64,000 bases of DNA from an uncultured Rhodobiaceae bacterium (GCA_913045225.1 CAJWPC010000002.1:124001-188000), one strand, 5' to 3'. Shown: positions 27,286 to 37,381, counted from the stretch's first letter. Translations and numbers: made by a program. Notes: generated from the letters alone by a model not told the origin.

Positions 27286-28278
27286 CTATTTTTTTAAAGT
27301 TTCGGGGTTGACGCAATTTGGTGGTGTTGTCCCATCAATCAGCGCTTCAATATTATCTACAACTCTATGAGCCATACCTTCGCGCACATCCTTACCGGCG
27401 GACCCAAGATGTGGCGCTAAAACGACATTATCCATCGCAAATAATTCTTTTTCGATCTGTGGCTCGTTTTCATAAACATCTAGGCCAGCTCCAGCAATTT
27501 CACCATTTTGAAGCGCTCTTACCATTGCTTTCTCATCGATTATGGGCCCTCTTGCTGTATTGATTATATAAGCAGATTTTTTCATAAGTTTAAATTCTTT
27601 GTCGGATATCAAATGAATTGTCTCTGGTCTTTCTGCAGCATGAACTGAAACAAAATCTGACTGCTTGAATAATTCCTCATATTCGACATATTCAAATCCA
27701 AATTCAGCTTCATCTTCCGGTGTCATCCTATTTGGCCCCCAGTATATTACTTTCATGCCAAAGCCTTTGCCACGAACTCCCGTTGCTTTACCGATTCTTC
27801 CTCTCCCTCCAACAAGGCCGAGTGTCTTCCCGGAGACATCACCACCTAAAAATAAAGCCGATTGAGCTCCTGGATAACCTCCCGCTCGAACGAAACGATC
27901 TGCCTCAAGTATTCTTCTTGCTACACATAATAGAAGCCCAAAAGCTATATCAGCTGTTGCATCTGTCACAACTGCTGGTATTACCGTAACAGGCATGCCT
28001 ATCTCTGTTGCACCCTTTACATCAATTCTATCAGGTGTAATTGACTGTGATGCAACCGCTTTAAGATTTGGATTGGCTTGCATAATTTTTTTATCTACGA
28101 CGTCATGTAATAAACAGTATAGAATATCACAATGCATTACTTCATCCATGAGTGTGTCGTATGGTATAATTTTTGATGCATCTGGGTATACTTTTATTTC
28201 GACGTCACCTCGTTGTTCCAACCTCTCAATAGCACTTTGTGCTATTGGTTGAGTTATAAATATCTTTGTTTTTACCAT
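27286..28278 (-). CDS. D-2-hydroxyacid dehydrogenase
   Basis: A 330-residue NAD(P)-dependent dehydrogenase, a second member of the D-2-hydroxyacid family in this operon. The NAD motif is LGLVGGRGRIGKATG, with INTARGPIIDEKAM, DVYENEP and LAPHLGSAG carrying the catalytic Arg, Glu and His. It is well diverged from its downstream neighbour. A good ribosome binding site (AAAGGGG) precedes the ATG. Glyoxylate/hydroxypyruvate reduction is a possible role but is not shown by the sequence. Confidence 0.88.
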   Translation of the reverse strand: MVKTKIFITQPIAQSAIERLEQRGDVEIKVYPDASKIIPYDTLMDEVMHCDILYCLLHDVVDKKIMQANPNLKAVASQSITPDRIDVKGATEIGMPVTVIPAVVTDATADIAFGLLLCVARRILEADRFVRAGGYPGAQSALFLGGDVSGKTLGLVGGRGRIGKATGVRGKGFGMKVIYWGPNRMTPEDEAEFGFEYVEYEELFKQSDFVSVHAAERPETIHLISDKEFKLMKKSAYIINTARGPIIDEKAMVRALQNGEIAGAGLDVYENEPQIEKELFAMDNVVLAPHLGSAGKDVREGMAHRVVDNIEALIDGTTPPNCVNPETLKK

Positions 28279-28292
28279 TTTATTGCCCCTTT

Positions 28293-29537
28293 TTATTTAT
28301 CAGTTATTAATCTCTCATCAAATGGCGTTCTCGACATGATATGTGGCCCATCCTCCGTTACTAGCACCATTTCTTCAAGACGAACTCCGCCACCGCCTCT
28401 GACACCATCAATCCAAATTAACGGTTCAACAGCAAATACCATTCCAGGCTCAAATTCATACTCCGGAGCACCGGGAAGAGTTTCTCCAATATAAGGCGGT
28501 TCATTTGCTCCAATACCGACACCGTGGCCAATAAATAATGATAAAAAACGTCCGCCAAGGCCAAATTTTGATGCCTCATTTATGAGTGCATTTGCAGAGT
28601 CTTTATTTGTCTTACCTGGTCTCATTTCATTGATACCAGCTTGTAGACCATAATACACTGCACTGTATACATTTATTTGTTCTTTTGACGGTGATGATGC
28701 TTGTGTACCACAATAAACTGTCCTTGCCATATCGCCAAAATAGCCATTCCATGCTGCCCCAATATCAATAAAGACCAAATCTCCATCTCTGATAATTTTA
28801 TCAGAACAGATTCTATTTGGTGGTGCCATGTGCTCGCCTGATGCAACGAAAGGTGTTGTCACATGTGAGTATTCCCCTCCTAGAGTATATAGCGTGTGCA
28901 TTGCATTGGCTGCAACATCACACTCACGAACACCTTCCTGAACGGAATTAATTGCAGTTGCACAAACTGCGTCAGCAATTGCTGTGGCTTCCTCAAGCAT
29001 GACAATCTCACCGGGCAATTTTATCATCCTTGCTTTCTGCATGGGTGTATCACCATCCTCGATAGATAAATTTGGAAAATGCTCTTCAAGTGTCTTATGG
29101 AAAATAATATTTGACTCATCCAGTCCAATTTTTGCTTTATCTAGTTTATATTTTTTAAGAACTGGTCCAAGTATATCCTTTACAAGACCATGAATAAGTG
29201 CTTTTTCCTCAATAATTGGGATGGTATGAACTTCTTTAATCCATGGCATTGTTCTATCAATTCTATCTCTTTCGCCACCAGAGCAAAAAAGAATCGGCTC
29301 TTCATTCTCAACTAAGAGTGCACCGTTTAAACAAGTTGATTTTCCATGAATAATCTGAGGCCTGAGGTCGGTAAGATAGCGTTGATTTTCATCTTTCCAA
29401 ACAAGAAGTGCATCAAGCCCTGCTTTTTTAAGCTCAGTCCTCACCTTTTCTATTCGTTGTGATCTGAGCTCTGATGGAGAAACCCTCTCCTCATAGCTGA
29501 CATTAAATCCTCCACGGGCGTAATGATCAATCTTCAT
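28293..29537 (-). CDS. M24-family aminopeptidase/creatinase-like hydrolase
   Basis: A 414-residue pita-bread-fold hydrolase with an N-terminal creatinase-type domain (about 1-170) and a C-terminal M24 domain. The metal ligands are present: FIDIGAAWNGYFGDMAR (two Asp), GHGVGIGANEP (His), MVFAVEPLIW (Glu) and RLEEMVLV (Glu). It could be an Xaa-Pro dipeptidase or a creatinase-like amidinohydrolase. Its place between a lyase/synthase gene and a dehydrogenase gene favours a catabolic amide or ester substrate over peptide turnover, which is an inference. Confidence 0.85.
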   Translation of the reverse strand: MKIDHYARGGFNVSYEERVSPSELRSQRIEKVRTELKKAGLDALLVWKDENQRYLTDLRPQIIHGKSTCLNGALLVENEEPILFCSGGERDRIDRTMPWIKEVHTIPIIEEKALIHGLVKDILGPVLKKYKLDKAKIGLDESNIIFHKTLEEHFPNLSIEDGDTPMQKARMIKLPGEIVMLEEATAIADAVCATAINSVQEGVRECDVAANAMHTLYTLGGEYSHVTTPFVASGEHMAPPNRICSDKIIRDGDLVFIDIGAAWNGYFGDMARTVYCGTQASSPSKEQINVYSAVYYGLQAGINEMRPGKTNKDSANALINEASKFGLGGRFLSLFIGHGVGIGANEPPYIGETLPGAPEYEFEPGMVFAVEPLIWIDGVRGGGGVRLEEMVLVTEDGPHIMSRTPFDERLITDK

Positions 29538-29550
29538 GCTAATTCCTCAA

Positions 29551-30771
29551 TTAAGATAAAGTATCTTCAGCAATTTTTCTGAACTCATCATCATTCATGA
29601 GTCTTTTGTTTTGAAGACCCCAATCTTTGATCGCCATTAGGATATCCATTGCTTGTTTATCATCTGCTTTAATTTGGAATCTATCAAGCCTATCTTTTAT
29701 TGAGTCAATTCCAGAACCTTTTCCTATTACTATTTCAGGTTCTTTTTGTCCGACCATACTCGGTCTAAATGGAAATAATTCGGTCTGGTTTTCATACCCG
29801 CAGTTAATTAGCCAGTTTGCTATGATTCCAGACTCGACATTGAATAAGTCATCACCAACAATTGGCCTATTTGAAGGAACATTTACCCCAGATAAATCCC
29901 GGACCAAGTCTGCAATACCTTTTAGGTTTTCGGTTTTTATACCAATATCCTTATTATACAACGTTTTAAGAGCCATTACTGTCTCCTCTGTTGGGACATT
30001 ACCTGCTCTTTCACCTAGACCGAGCACGGTAGAATGGATAACTTCAACGCCCATCGATACAGCCATTAGTGTATTTGCAATTCCTAAGCCAAAATCTTGA
30101 TGGAAATGAGCTTCAAGAGGTACATTTATTCTCTCTTTAACTGCACTCACAAAATATGGCATTGCGTGAATTGATGTTGCACCCATTGTATCAACCAATG
30201 CGAGAGCATCCATGTGCCCTTCATTTCCAACTTTTTCAATGAGATCAATAACCCATTTAAGGTCTGACCTTGAGAAATCTATAGGAAAAAATACCACTTT
30301 CAGACCGTTGTCATGGGCATATTTTGTTGACTCTATTGATAAATCAATAGCACGCTCTAATTCCCATCTATAGCCAAGCTCAATTAAATGCTGACTTGAT
30401 GGTACTTCCATCACGACACCAGATACACCAGCATCTACAGCACGCTGAACGTCATCAACCATACATCTTGCAAATGAGAATATTTCAGGTCCAAGATTTC
30501 TTTTTGCTAGATCTGATACAACCTTTGCATCCTGATGAGAAACAACAGGCATACCTGCTTCAATTCTATGTATTCCAGCTTCTGCTAATGCTTCAGCTAT
30601 CTTTATTTTATCATCATAGTTAAATGCAACACCAGTTTGTTGCTCTCCATCTCTCAGTGTGACATCATGGATTTGTATTTTTTCAGGAAAATTAATTTCC
30701 TTTGTGACTTCTGGTGCAAAATTCCACTGACTAGTTAGCCATTGATCTGATTTCCAAGGTGTATTTGACAT
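29551..30771 (-). CDS. HMGL-like (pyruvate carboxyltransferase fold) lyase/synthase
   Basis: A TIM-barrel enzyme of 406 residues if the ATG at 30771 is used. A GGGAG ribosome binding site lies just upstream of that ATG, whereas longer starts at 30783 (ATG) and 30831 (TTG) lack one. Family motifs are IHDVTLRDGEQQTGVAF near the N-terminus and EAHFHQDFGLGIANTL as the metal-binding HxH site, with GLGERAGNVPTEE downstream. It resembles homocitrate/isopropylmalate synthases but lacks the LeuA allosteric domain, so a catabolic aldolase or lyase role is equally possible. It is first of the four-gene operon ending at 26315. Confidence 0.83.
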   Translation of the reverse strand: MSNTPWKSDQWLTSQWNFAPEVTKEINFPEKIQIHDVTLRDGEQQTGVAFNYDDKIKIAEALAEAGIHRIEAGMPVVSHQDAKVVSDLAKRNLGPEIFSFARCMVDDVQRAVDAGVSGVVMEVPSSQHLIELGYRWELERAIDLSIESTKYAHDNGLKVVFFPIDFSRSDLKWVIDLIEKVGNEGHMDALALVDTMGATSIHAMPYFVSAVKERINVPLEAHFHQDFGLGIANTLMAVSMGVEVIHSTVLGLGERAGNVPTEETVMALKTLYNKDIGIKTENLKGIADLVRDLSGVNVPSNRPIVGDDLFNVESGIIANWLINCGYENQTELFPFRPSMVGQKEPEIVIGKGSGIDSIKDRLDRFQIKADDKQAMDILMAIKDWGLQNKRLMNDDEFRKIAEDTLS

Positions 30772-30884
30772 TTTATCTCCCATCTTACTTTCTAGTGTAT
30801 CCCGTATACTTACGAGTGTGATAAATAACAATTTTTTAGTTATATATATTTTTGTGCCAATTTTGAAGAAAAAAATTAAACAAA

Positions 30885-32273
30885 TTATTCGGATTTTTTT
30901 CTTGTGGCAATATTATAGTTTGGATCAAGTTCTATTACTTTATTATGGAGTTCATTACTTTCTTGGATATCACCTTTCATTAATTTGATATCTCCAAGAA
31001 TGGAGTAGCCATCAGGAGACACAGGATCAACTTCAATTAATTTTTCAGCATAATCCTCTGCAAAATCATACTCGCCAGCCTCGGAATATGATCTAATTTG
31101 CCATAGTAATGCCTCTTTATTATTTGCGTTTATTGTGAGTTCTTTATCAATGAAAGCAATAGATTTATCTCTTTCACCGAGTTGATAATATATTTTTCCG
31201 AGCATTAGATTTACATTGCTTGCGACAAGGTTCTCGTTCAGTGATGACGCAATAATAAGATCATTTTCAGCGTTTTTGTAATTTTTCATTTTTGAAAGTA
31301 ATTGACCTCGCTCAAAATATAAAATTGCATCTGATGGATTTAAATTTATCGCTTTATTATAATAGTTTATTGCACTTTCATAATCTTTTTGTTTAATCAT
31401 CTCCCTAGCATAAGAATGCAGATCGGCGGCTTGTAAATCTAGGATATTTTCGTATAGATTTGGTATACCTGGTGTATTTGGATTCAGTTGTTCAATTATG
31501 GTAAGATTATATTTTGCAAGATCATATTTTTTATTTGTAATTAATAGTTTTACCTTCTCGATCAGATACCTGATATTCTCCCGGTCGCGCATTATTGCTT
31601 TATTGATATTTGCTAGTGCATTTTGTAAGTCATCTTCTTTGATTGATATGATATATTTCAAATAGTAAGCATAAGAGTAGCCAGGATTAATTTCTATAAT
31701 TCTATTCGTTATCAAATTAGCTTTAATCAAATTTCCTTCAGAAATTAAATTTTCACTCAGTTGCGTCATGCTTTGAGTGTCTGAACTATCCTCATAAAAG
31801 TTTCCTGTTAAAATAAGATTTGCTTTTCTTGTGTCACCAGATTGGAATAACGCCCTTGCAAGCTGCCTTTTTATACTAATTGAGTTCGGTTCTCCAAGAA
31901 TTGCCTTCTCAAGGTAGAAAATAGCTTCTTTGTTGTTATTTAACTTAATTTCAATTAGGCCCGCGAGATAATAATCGTTAGCGCTAATTGAAGGGCTGGT
32001 ATTTAGAAGTTTAGTTATTGCCTCCTTTGCCAACATGTTTTTGTTAATTGACGAGTAAGAATTTGCCAAATAATACAATAATTCTAATTCTGCTTCACGA
32101 TTTACGCCATCCCTCATTGCTTTTTGGCATTGCTCAATAGCAGGCAAATGTAAACCAATACTGCTAAATTCTCTACATTTTTGCAGATTTTTTTCAGCAG
32201 AGATACTAGTCTGGCTTAAGAATAAAAAACCAAAGATAATGATCAACATTGATTTGATTATTGGATTTTTCAT
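30885..32273 (-). CDS. Secreted TPR-repeat protein
   Basis: A 462-residue protein with a signal peptide (about residues 1-26) followed by about ten tetratricopeptide repeats. Examples are YYLAGLIEIKLNNNKEAIFY, SYAYYLKYIISIKEDDLQNA and AILYFERGQLLSKMKNYKNA. It is expected in the periplasm as a scaffold for envelope or secretion complexes; no enzymatic domain is seen. It is separate from its neighbours by spaces of 68 to 113 bases. Confidence 0.8.
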   Translation of the reverse strand: MKNPIIKSMLIIIFGFLFLSQTSISAEKNLQKCREFSSIGLHLPAIEQCQKAMRDGVNREAELELLYYLANSYSSINKNMLAKEAITKLLNTSPSISANDYYLAGLIEIKLNNNKEAIFYLEKAILGEPNSISIKRQLARALFQSGDTRKANLILTGNFYEDSSDTQSMTQLSENLISEGNLIKANLITNRIIEINPGYSYAYYLKYIISIKEDDLQNALANINKAIMRDRENIRYLIEKVKLLITNKKYDLAKYNLTIIEQLNPNTPGIPNLYENILDLQAADLHSYAREMIKQKDYESAINYYNKAINLNPSDAILYFERGQLLSKMKNYKNAENDLIIASSLNENLVASNVNLMLGKIYYQLGERDKSIAFIDKELTINANNKEALLWQIRSYSEAGEYDFAEDYAEKLIEVDPVSPDGYSILGDIKLMKGDIQESNELHNKVIELDPNYNIATRKKSE

Positions 32274-32341
32274 CTAAAAAAATGCCTTCCAAATTTTCCA
32301 ATTTTTACATTATAGTTTACTTGCCGTATATTTGAAGAAAA

Positions 32342-33226
32342 TTAATATTTTAATTCTTCTCGTTTGATGAGGAAATCTAGTATTTTTTCAATTTCTCTCA
32401 GATAAATTGGCCCCTCAAGGAGCACATATTGCATTAGGGGAATGATTTGATAGGCATATATCTTGAACGACCAGAAATCATTACTAATTGGATTATTATG
32501 GTTATAACCATCATAAAAACCACGACTAAATGTACCATTGAGATATATATAAGCTAGCTCGTACTCATTATCAGCATAGAATAATGCGGGATCAATAATC
32601 TTTAGATTGCGATCATTATCAACCAGTATGTTGCCCGACCAGATATCTCCATGAATTAAGGTTGACTGCGATGGTTCAGATAGATTTCTATCAATATAGT
32701 CTCTTACGATTAATACTTTATCATTCAATTCAGGGTTTATCGACAGAGTTTTTTTCATTTTACTTAGTAGACAATCAAAGCGTTGATTAAGATAAAATTT
32801 TTTCCATGACTGACTCATTTTATTCTCTTGCAATAAAGAGCCAATATATGTGTCATATTCATATCCATAGTATGACTCTCTTTTAGTGTGAAATTTAGCA
32901 ATACTTTCACCAAAAATATGCTGGTTGAGAAATCGTATATCTGGGCTCTCAGCTTGAAAGTATTCCATCAATAATATTTCTGGATCTGAATAATAAATTT
33001 CTCTGCTAGTTAAGGGATTAAATTTTATATCATTATACATTCGATTGATTACGGAGCATTGATCAACATTTTTTTTGTTAATTTTTAGCGAGTATCTCCT
33101 ATTTGTAGTTTCAAGATAATAATTCTCAAAGTCATAATTTACGCTAATAAGTGATATATTAATTATGGTTTCTCCAATGGATAATATCTTTCGTTCATAA
33201 ATTAAATTTTTAACAATAGAGTCCAT
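32342..33226 (-). CDS. Fructosamine kinase-like/phosphotransferase-fold protein
   Basis: A 294-residue protein with the aminoglycoside phosphotransferase fold of the fructosamine-kinase family. The catalytic loop is LIHGDIWSGNILVD, and the metal-binding Asp is in KIIDPALFYAD. Family members phosphorylate ketoamine-modified (glycated) amines and start deglycation; other substrates are possible. The ATG directly abuts the stop of the upstream epimerase gene (TAA then ATG), so the two proteins are probably coupled. Confidence 0.78.
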   Translation of the reverse strand: MDSIVKNLIYERKILSIGETIINISLISVNYDFENYYLETTNRRYSLKINKKNVDQCSVINRMYNDIKFNPLTSREIYYSDPEILLMEYFQAESPDIRFLNQHIFGESIAKFHTKRESYYGYEYDTYIGSLLQENKMSQSWKKFYLNQRFDCLLSKMKKTLSINPELNDKVLIVRDYIDRNLSEPSQSTLIHGDIWSGNILVDNDRNLKIIDPALFYADNEYELAYIYLNGTFSRGFYDGYNHNNPISNDFWSFKIYAYQIIPLMQYVLLEGPIYLREIEKILDFLIKREELKY

Positions 33227-34225
33227 TTATCCCCACAACATTGAGTCAGCAATATTCAGTTTACCACGTGAGTAATTAATTTTTATCGCTCGATCTTGTT
33301 CCAGAAAAAGGGGGGCATCGTGATCAATGTACTCTGCCTTAGAGGCAATGATTTGTGATGCAGCTATTCCAAGAGATGTGCAGAGCATACAGCCGCTCAT
33401 TGTTTTTATCCCTTTGTTGATTGCTGCCTCTTGCATCAGTAGTGCCTCGGTAAGGCCACCCGCTTTATCAAGTTTTATATTTACTGCATCATAGTATTTC
33501 TCAATTTTTTTTATGTCTTCAAGGCTCGAGCATGACTCGTCTGCGCATAAAATAGTTTTAGTTTTTATTGTCCCAAGTAACTCATCATATTTTGTCTTCA
33601 TTGGCTGTTCTAAAACTTCAATGTTAAATCTTTCACAGGACTCAATATATTTACCTATTTTCGACGGAGATATTGACTCATTTGCGTCAATCAGCAGTCT
33701 TTTTTTTGGATAGCACTCTCTAATTTTCAGTAATCTATCTATATCTGTTTTGTCTCCTTTAAACTTTATCTTGAATATCGTGCTATCACTAAATTGACGT
33801 GCAGTTGATAAGTTCTTTTCAATGTTTGATGCATCCAAAGTTATCATAGTAGGTAATGCATTAGGTTTTTTGGTATTATGAAAAGACCAAATCGATTTTT
33901 TTATTTTTTTTAATTCAAAATCCCATAATGCAATATCAAACGCGGATCGCGCCGGGCTTGGTTCGAATAATTTATTTATTGTTTCTCTATTAATATCACA
34001 ATTACCATCCTCGAATGCTTGCGTCATGAACTCTAGTTTATTTAGCTCGCCATCGATAGTTTGGCCATATCTAATGTTTGGTGTGCACTCTCCGAAACCA
34101 GAATAAGTCTGGTCAGAAATTCGTAAAGTTATTAAATCGGCTGATTTTTTTGCACCTCTTGATATAGTAAAATTATCTTTAAGCGAGAAACTCTCTGGCC
34201 CAAATGATATTTTTAATTTATTCAT
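33227..34225 (-). CDS. Dipeptide epimerase (enolase superfamily)
   Basis: A 332-residue enolase-superfamily enzyme, closest to L-Ala-D/L-Glu-type dipeptide epimerases. Visible active-site segments are IFKIKFKG (the KxK acid/base), LIDANES, EVLEQPMKT and ILCADESC (metal ligands), then NIKLDKAGGLTEAL containing the second catalytic lysine. It would epimerise dipeptides from cell-wall turnover. Alternatives include DgcA-type N-acyl amino acid racemases. It is followed without a gap by the kinase-like gene. Confidence 0.82.
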   Translation of the reverse strand: MNKLKISFGPESFSLKDNFTISRGAKKSADLITLRISDQTYSGFGECTPNIRYGQTIDGELNKLEFMTQAFEDGNCDINRETINKLFEPSPARSAFDIALWDFELKKIKKSIWSFHNTKKPNALPTMITLDASNIEKNLSTARQFSDSTIFKIKFKGDKTDIDRLLKIRECYPKKRLLIDANESISPSKIGKYIESCERFNIEVLEQPMKTKYDELLGTIKTKTILCADESCSSLEDIKKIEKYYDAVNIKLDKAGGLTEALLMQEAAINKGIKTMSGCMLCTSLGIAASQIIASKAEYIDHDAPLFLEQDRAIKINYSRGKLNIADSMLWG

Positions 34226-34268
34226 TGGAAATATAATTATCTAGATAGATGATTTCATATAATTTTAT

Positions 34269-36803
34269 TTAATCAAGCTTACCGATTGAATGTGATACTA
34301 GAAAAAATAAAATACCCGACTCTGAGTCAAGAAATTGACTAATTTCTTTTTCATTGTTTGCTTTTTGATGATTGGAAACAATTTCTTCGAAAGATTTTAG
34401 ATACTTATTAACTAGGCTTCTAAATTTTTTATTTTCAGAATATTTGGACTTGACTTGATTGAATAATTTTCGTCCAGTTCGTGAATAGTCTCTCTCGCTA
34501 ATAACATCACTGGCTCCATTATAGTAGGCCTCCCAGAATTCATATGGCTGTCTGTTTGGAAGCAATGTTGATAGTTTCTCATAATCAAACTTTAAAAAAT
34601 CAAGGATTTCATTTTCAAGGATTTCAAGTCTTTGGTTATCAGCGCTAGTTTTTTTCTCTGTCATCCTTGCTTTTGGTGATAAAATTTCTGGCAAAATCCA
34701 ATCTTTTGATGGTTTCCTTGGAGTTCGAGTTGGTGTTCTTGAAGCTGTTTTCTTTTTCTCTGGAGAGCGCTCTAATTGTGGTTGAGCCAATTCTATATCT
34801 CTATTTATGTCATATTCTGAGATTAATAAATTCAAGTGCCCTATTGCTTCAATTTGCTCTTCAATGACACCTCTCATCTTGTTTAGATGTTGATTTGTTT
34901 CATCAGGGAGTTCAAAAATATCCCGTTTGATTGAACTTCGTGTATCATCCAGACTTTTTACAAGTTTTTCAGTAACTTCTGCAAGGCTAAGTAAACTTTC
35001 GTTATATGAATTCGAAATCTGGTTGATTTCGCTATTTATTTTATTGAGGGTTTCTTTTTGCACATTAACCATTTCTGCCGATAGTTTTGATGTTGTTGTG
35101 GATATCTCATTTGCAATATCACTTGAAGTGTTTCCTGCTTCAAGTCGGAAGCCATCGATAGATGAAGATATAGTATTCTGAATACCTTCAATGCTACTGA
35201 TTGTATTCTGACTGAGCTCTTCAGATTTTTCGAGTAAACTAGCACTCAGCCCAATTAATTGTTCGTGCATATTATCTCGAATGCTGGAGAACTCAAGATC
35301 TGCAGCTTTTGATGTATCATTGAAGTTTAATTTTATAGTTTGAAGGATTTCTTTTATAGTCAGATTTAACTTATCGGTTGTATCATTTGTTATATCTTTT
35401 ATTGCTTCCATCATCATCTTTGTTTTTGCGTTAAACTCTAATATTTTTTGGTCAAAAGACTTCTCAATTTCAAATTTTTGTCCTTCAATTGTAGTTTTTG
35501 CCTCCGAATTAATATCTTTAAATATTTCTTCGATACTTATTATCTGACTTGAAAGCGTGTTCTTCAGCTCCTCAGATATATTCTTTAAATGATCAGATAG
35601 ACGTTTATTAATTGAGAGTTCTTCTGCTAGTTTTTCATCAATAATTCTGATGGTGGTCGCACTCATATCAGATATATTTGTCTCGTATGCATGCGATATT
35701 TCTCCGAGAGATTTGATATCACTGCTTAACCCTTCATAGATACGTGAGAGTTTAGGCTCCATTTCATTTTTAAAGTTCAGTAAGAGCTGATCTGTGTTAA
35801 GGATTTTTGTATTCATTCCATCGCTCAAACGACTTAGTTCACCAACTGAGTCTTCAAGCCGCAAGTTTTGTTCACTCATTAGTTTATTTAGATTATTGAG
35901 CGTCAATTCAAGCTCGTCTCTAACAGTTCTTACAGATGCTGCTTGGTCATTAATCGTATTATTTGTTGAATTCAAACTTGATGAAATTTCGTCACTGTTA
36001 TCCTTTATTAACGCCGATGATGCTTCAATTTTTTCGACAGTATCATCAAACTTTGACATAGATCTTGCAAATTCTTCATCAATCGCTGATAGTTTTTTAA
36101 CCTGTAAGTTAATTTGCTGATCAAGCTCTGATGTTTCTTTGTGGAACTTTTGTAGAAGCTCCTCGACCTCCGATTTAGTCGCAGAAGTTGTATCTATAAT
36201 CTCCTCTTTCTGTGACTTTAGAGAGTTGATCATTTCCATCAATTTTATTTCATTGGAGGACATACTTGACTCGATCTGATTGATCTCACGAGCTATAGAT
36301 TTTTCCATATCACTTGATTTTTTTATTACCTCATTAATCGCATTGGTAATGTGGCTAATCTCGCTTCTGATTGCGCTACCTAGTGTGGAAACAGCTTTTT
36401 CAGATGACTTTACGGGATGTGTTAACCTTAAAGCTGTATTTAAAAGTCCTTCAGATATAGTTGTAACTTCATTGATCTTTCTGACCATGGAGTAATATAA
36501 CCAAAAGATTGGAATAATCATCAAAAATGCCGCAGTGTAGATCTGGACTTTCTGTATTCTGAAAATATCAAATATTGCAGAAGGGGAATTAATTACCTCA
36601 TTATAATTAAATAGTAATATTGCGATACCAATCAGAAGATAAATGAAAGTTATACCCACAAAATAGAGGGTACCTTTTGTATGTTTTACTTCTTTTACGC
36701 GATCTATTAAGCTTGCGGCATATAAATCATCATCATTTGCGTGGCTTGCATTTTCGGGTATTGAATTACTATTTTTTTTATTCTTATAATCAAGATCTGT
36801 CAT
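34269..36803 (-). CDS. Large membrane-anchored coiled-coil protein, unknown function
   Basis: A protein of 844 residues from the ATG at 36803 (a TTG eight codons upstream gives 852). Two adjacent membrane helices lie near residues 48-90. A predicted helical coiled coil rich in S, E, K, N, I and L covers about residues 100-650. Next comes a basic, proline-rich linker (TASRTPTRTPRKPSKDW), then a compact C-terminal helical domain of about 130 residues. The layout resembles that of the alphaproteobacterial pole marker TipN, but no sequence relationship was tested. It stands alone in the leftward direction with no obvious partner. Confidence 0.7.
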   Translation of the reverse strand: MTDLDYKNKKNSNSIPENASHANDDDLYAASLIDRVKEVKHTKGTLYFVGITFIYLLIGIAILLFNYNEVINSPSAIFDIFRIQKVQIYTAAFLMIIPIFWLYYSMVRKINEVTTISEGLLNTALRLTHPVKSSEKAVSTLGSAIRSEISHITNAINEVIKKSSDMEKSIAREINQIESSMSSNEIKLMEMINSLKSQKEEIIDTTSATKSEVEELLQKFHKETSELDQQINLQVKKLSAIDEEFARSMSKFDDTVEKIEASSALIKDNSDEISSSLNSTNNTINDQAASVRTVRDELELTLNNLNKLMSEQNLRLEDSVGELSRLSDGMNTKILNTDQLLLNFKNEMEPKLSRIYEGLSSDIKSLGEISHAYETNISDMSATTIRIIDEKLAEELSINKRLSDHLKNISEELKNTLSSQIISIEEIFKDINSEAKTTIEGQKFEIEKSFDQKILEFNAKTKMMMEAIKDITNDTTDKLNLTIKEILQTIKLNFNDTSKAADLEFSSIRDNMHEQLIGLSASLLEKSEELSQNTISSIEGIQNTISSSIDGFRLEAGNTSSDIANEISTTTSKLSAEMVNVQKETLNKINSEINQISNSYNESLLSLAEVTEKLVKSLDDTRSSIKRDIFELPDETNQHLNKMRGVIEEQIEAIGHLNLLISEYDINRDIELAQPQLERSPEKKKTASRTPTRTPRKPSKDWILPEILSPKARMTEKKTSADNQRLEILENEILDFLKFDYEKLSTLLPNRQPYEFWEAYYNGASDVISERDYSRTGRKLFNQVKSKYSENKKFRSLVNKYLKSFEEIVSNHQKANNEKEISQFLDSESGILFFLVSHSIGKLD

Positions 36804-37050
36804 TTTTTTCAACAATAAAAATTTCAATTATATTAATGCTTTAGTTATAAGTACCTAAGGTTACATATTAAGTTAAAGATTATCAAATATCAAATAATAT
36901 TTAAATGCAGAATATATAAATTATTTGGATAAATTATTCTAATATATCGAATCTGTTTATTTAAATTATAATATATACCCATCAAAGTCATTTGAATTTG
37001 ACGGGAAAGCTATTATATCAAAAGAGCGTCAATTTTTTAGGAAGTAATTT

Positions 37051-37371
37051 ATGGTAGTAATTAATTTTATAAGCTCAAAGGGTGTACTAAAATCTGTTAA
37101 TGCAGCAGAAGGAGAGACCATCATGGACTGCGCAAAAAATAATGATATTTATGAAATAGAAGCAGAGTGTGGGGGTGGCTGCTCATGCGCAACATGCCAC
37201 GTTTATATACAAGACGAATGGGTGGATAAACTTGATGCACCAACAGAGATGGAAGAAGACATGTTGGACTTTGCAATTGATGTGAAAGAAAATAGTAGGC
37301 TTTCATGTCAAATCAAAATTGATAAGACACTTGACGGTATTACCATCCAAACTCCTGAAAAACAATTCTAG
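37051..37371 (+). CDS. Adrenodoxin-type [2Fe-2S] ferredoxin
   Basis: A 106-residue ferredoxin with the cluster cysteines at 40, 46, 49 and 86, which is the C-x5-C-x2-C-x36-C spacing of the adrenodoxin/Isc-type class. An additional Cys44 lies in CGGGCSCATC. An AGGAAG ribosome binding site precedes the ATG. The reductase gene follows after ten bases, so the pair would form a NAD(P)H-to-ferredoxin electron supply. The isc or P450 partner is not in the window. Confidence 0.93.
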   Translation: MVVINFISSKGVLKSVNAAEGETIMDCAKNNDIYEIEAECGGGCSCATCHVYIQDEWVDKLDAPTEMEEDMLDFAIDVKENSRLSCQIKIDKTLDGITIQTPEKQF

Positions 37372-37381
37372 TGGTGCATTT

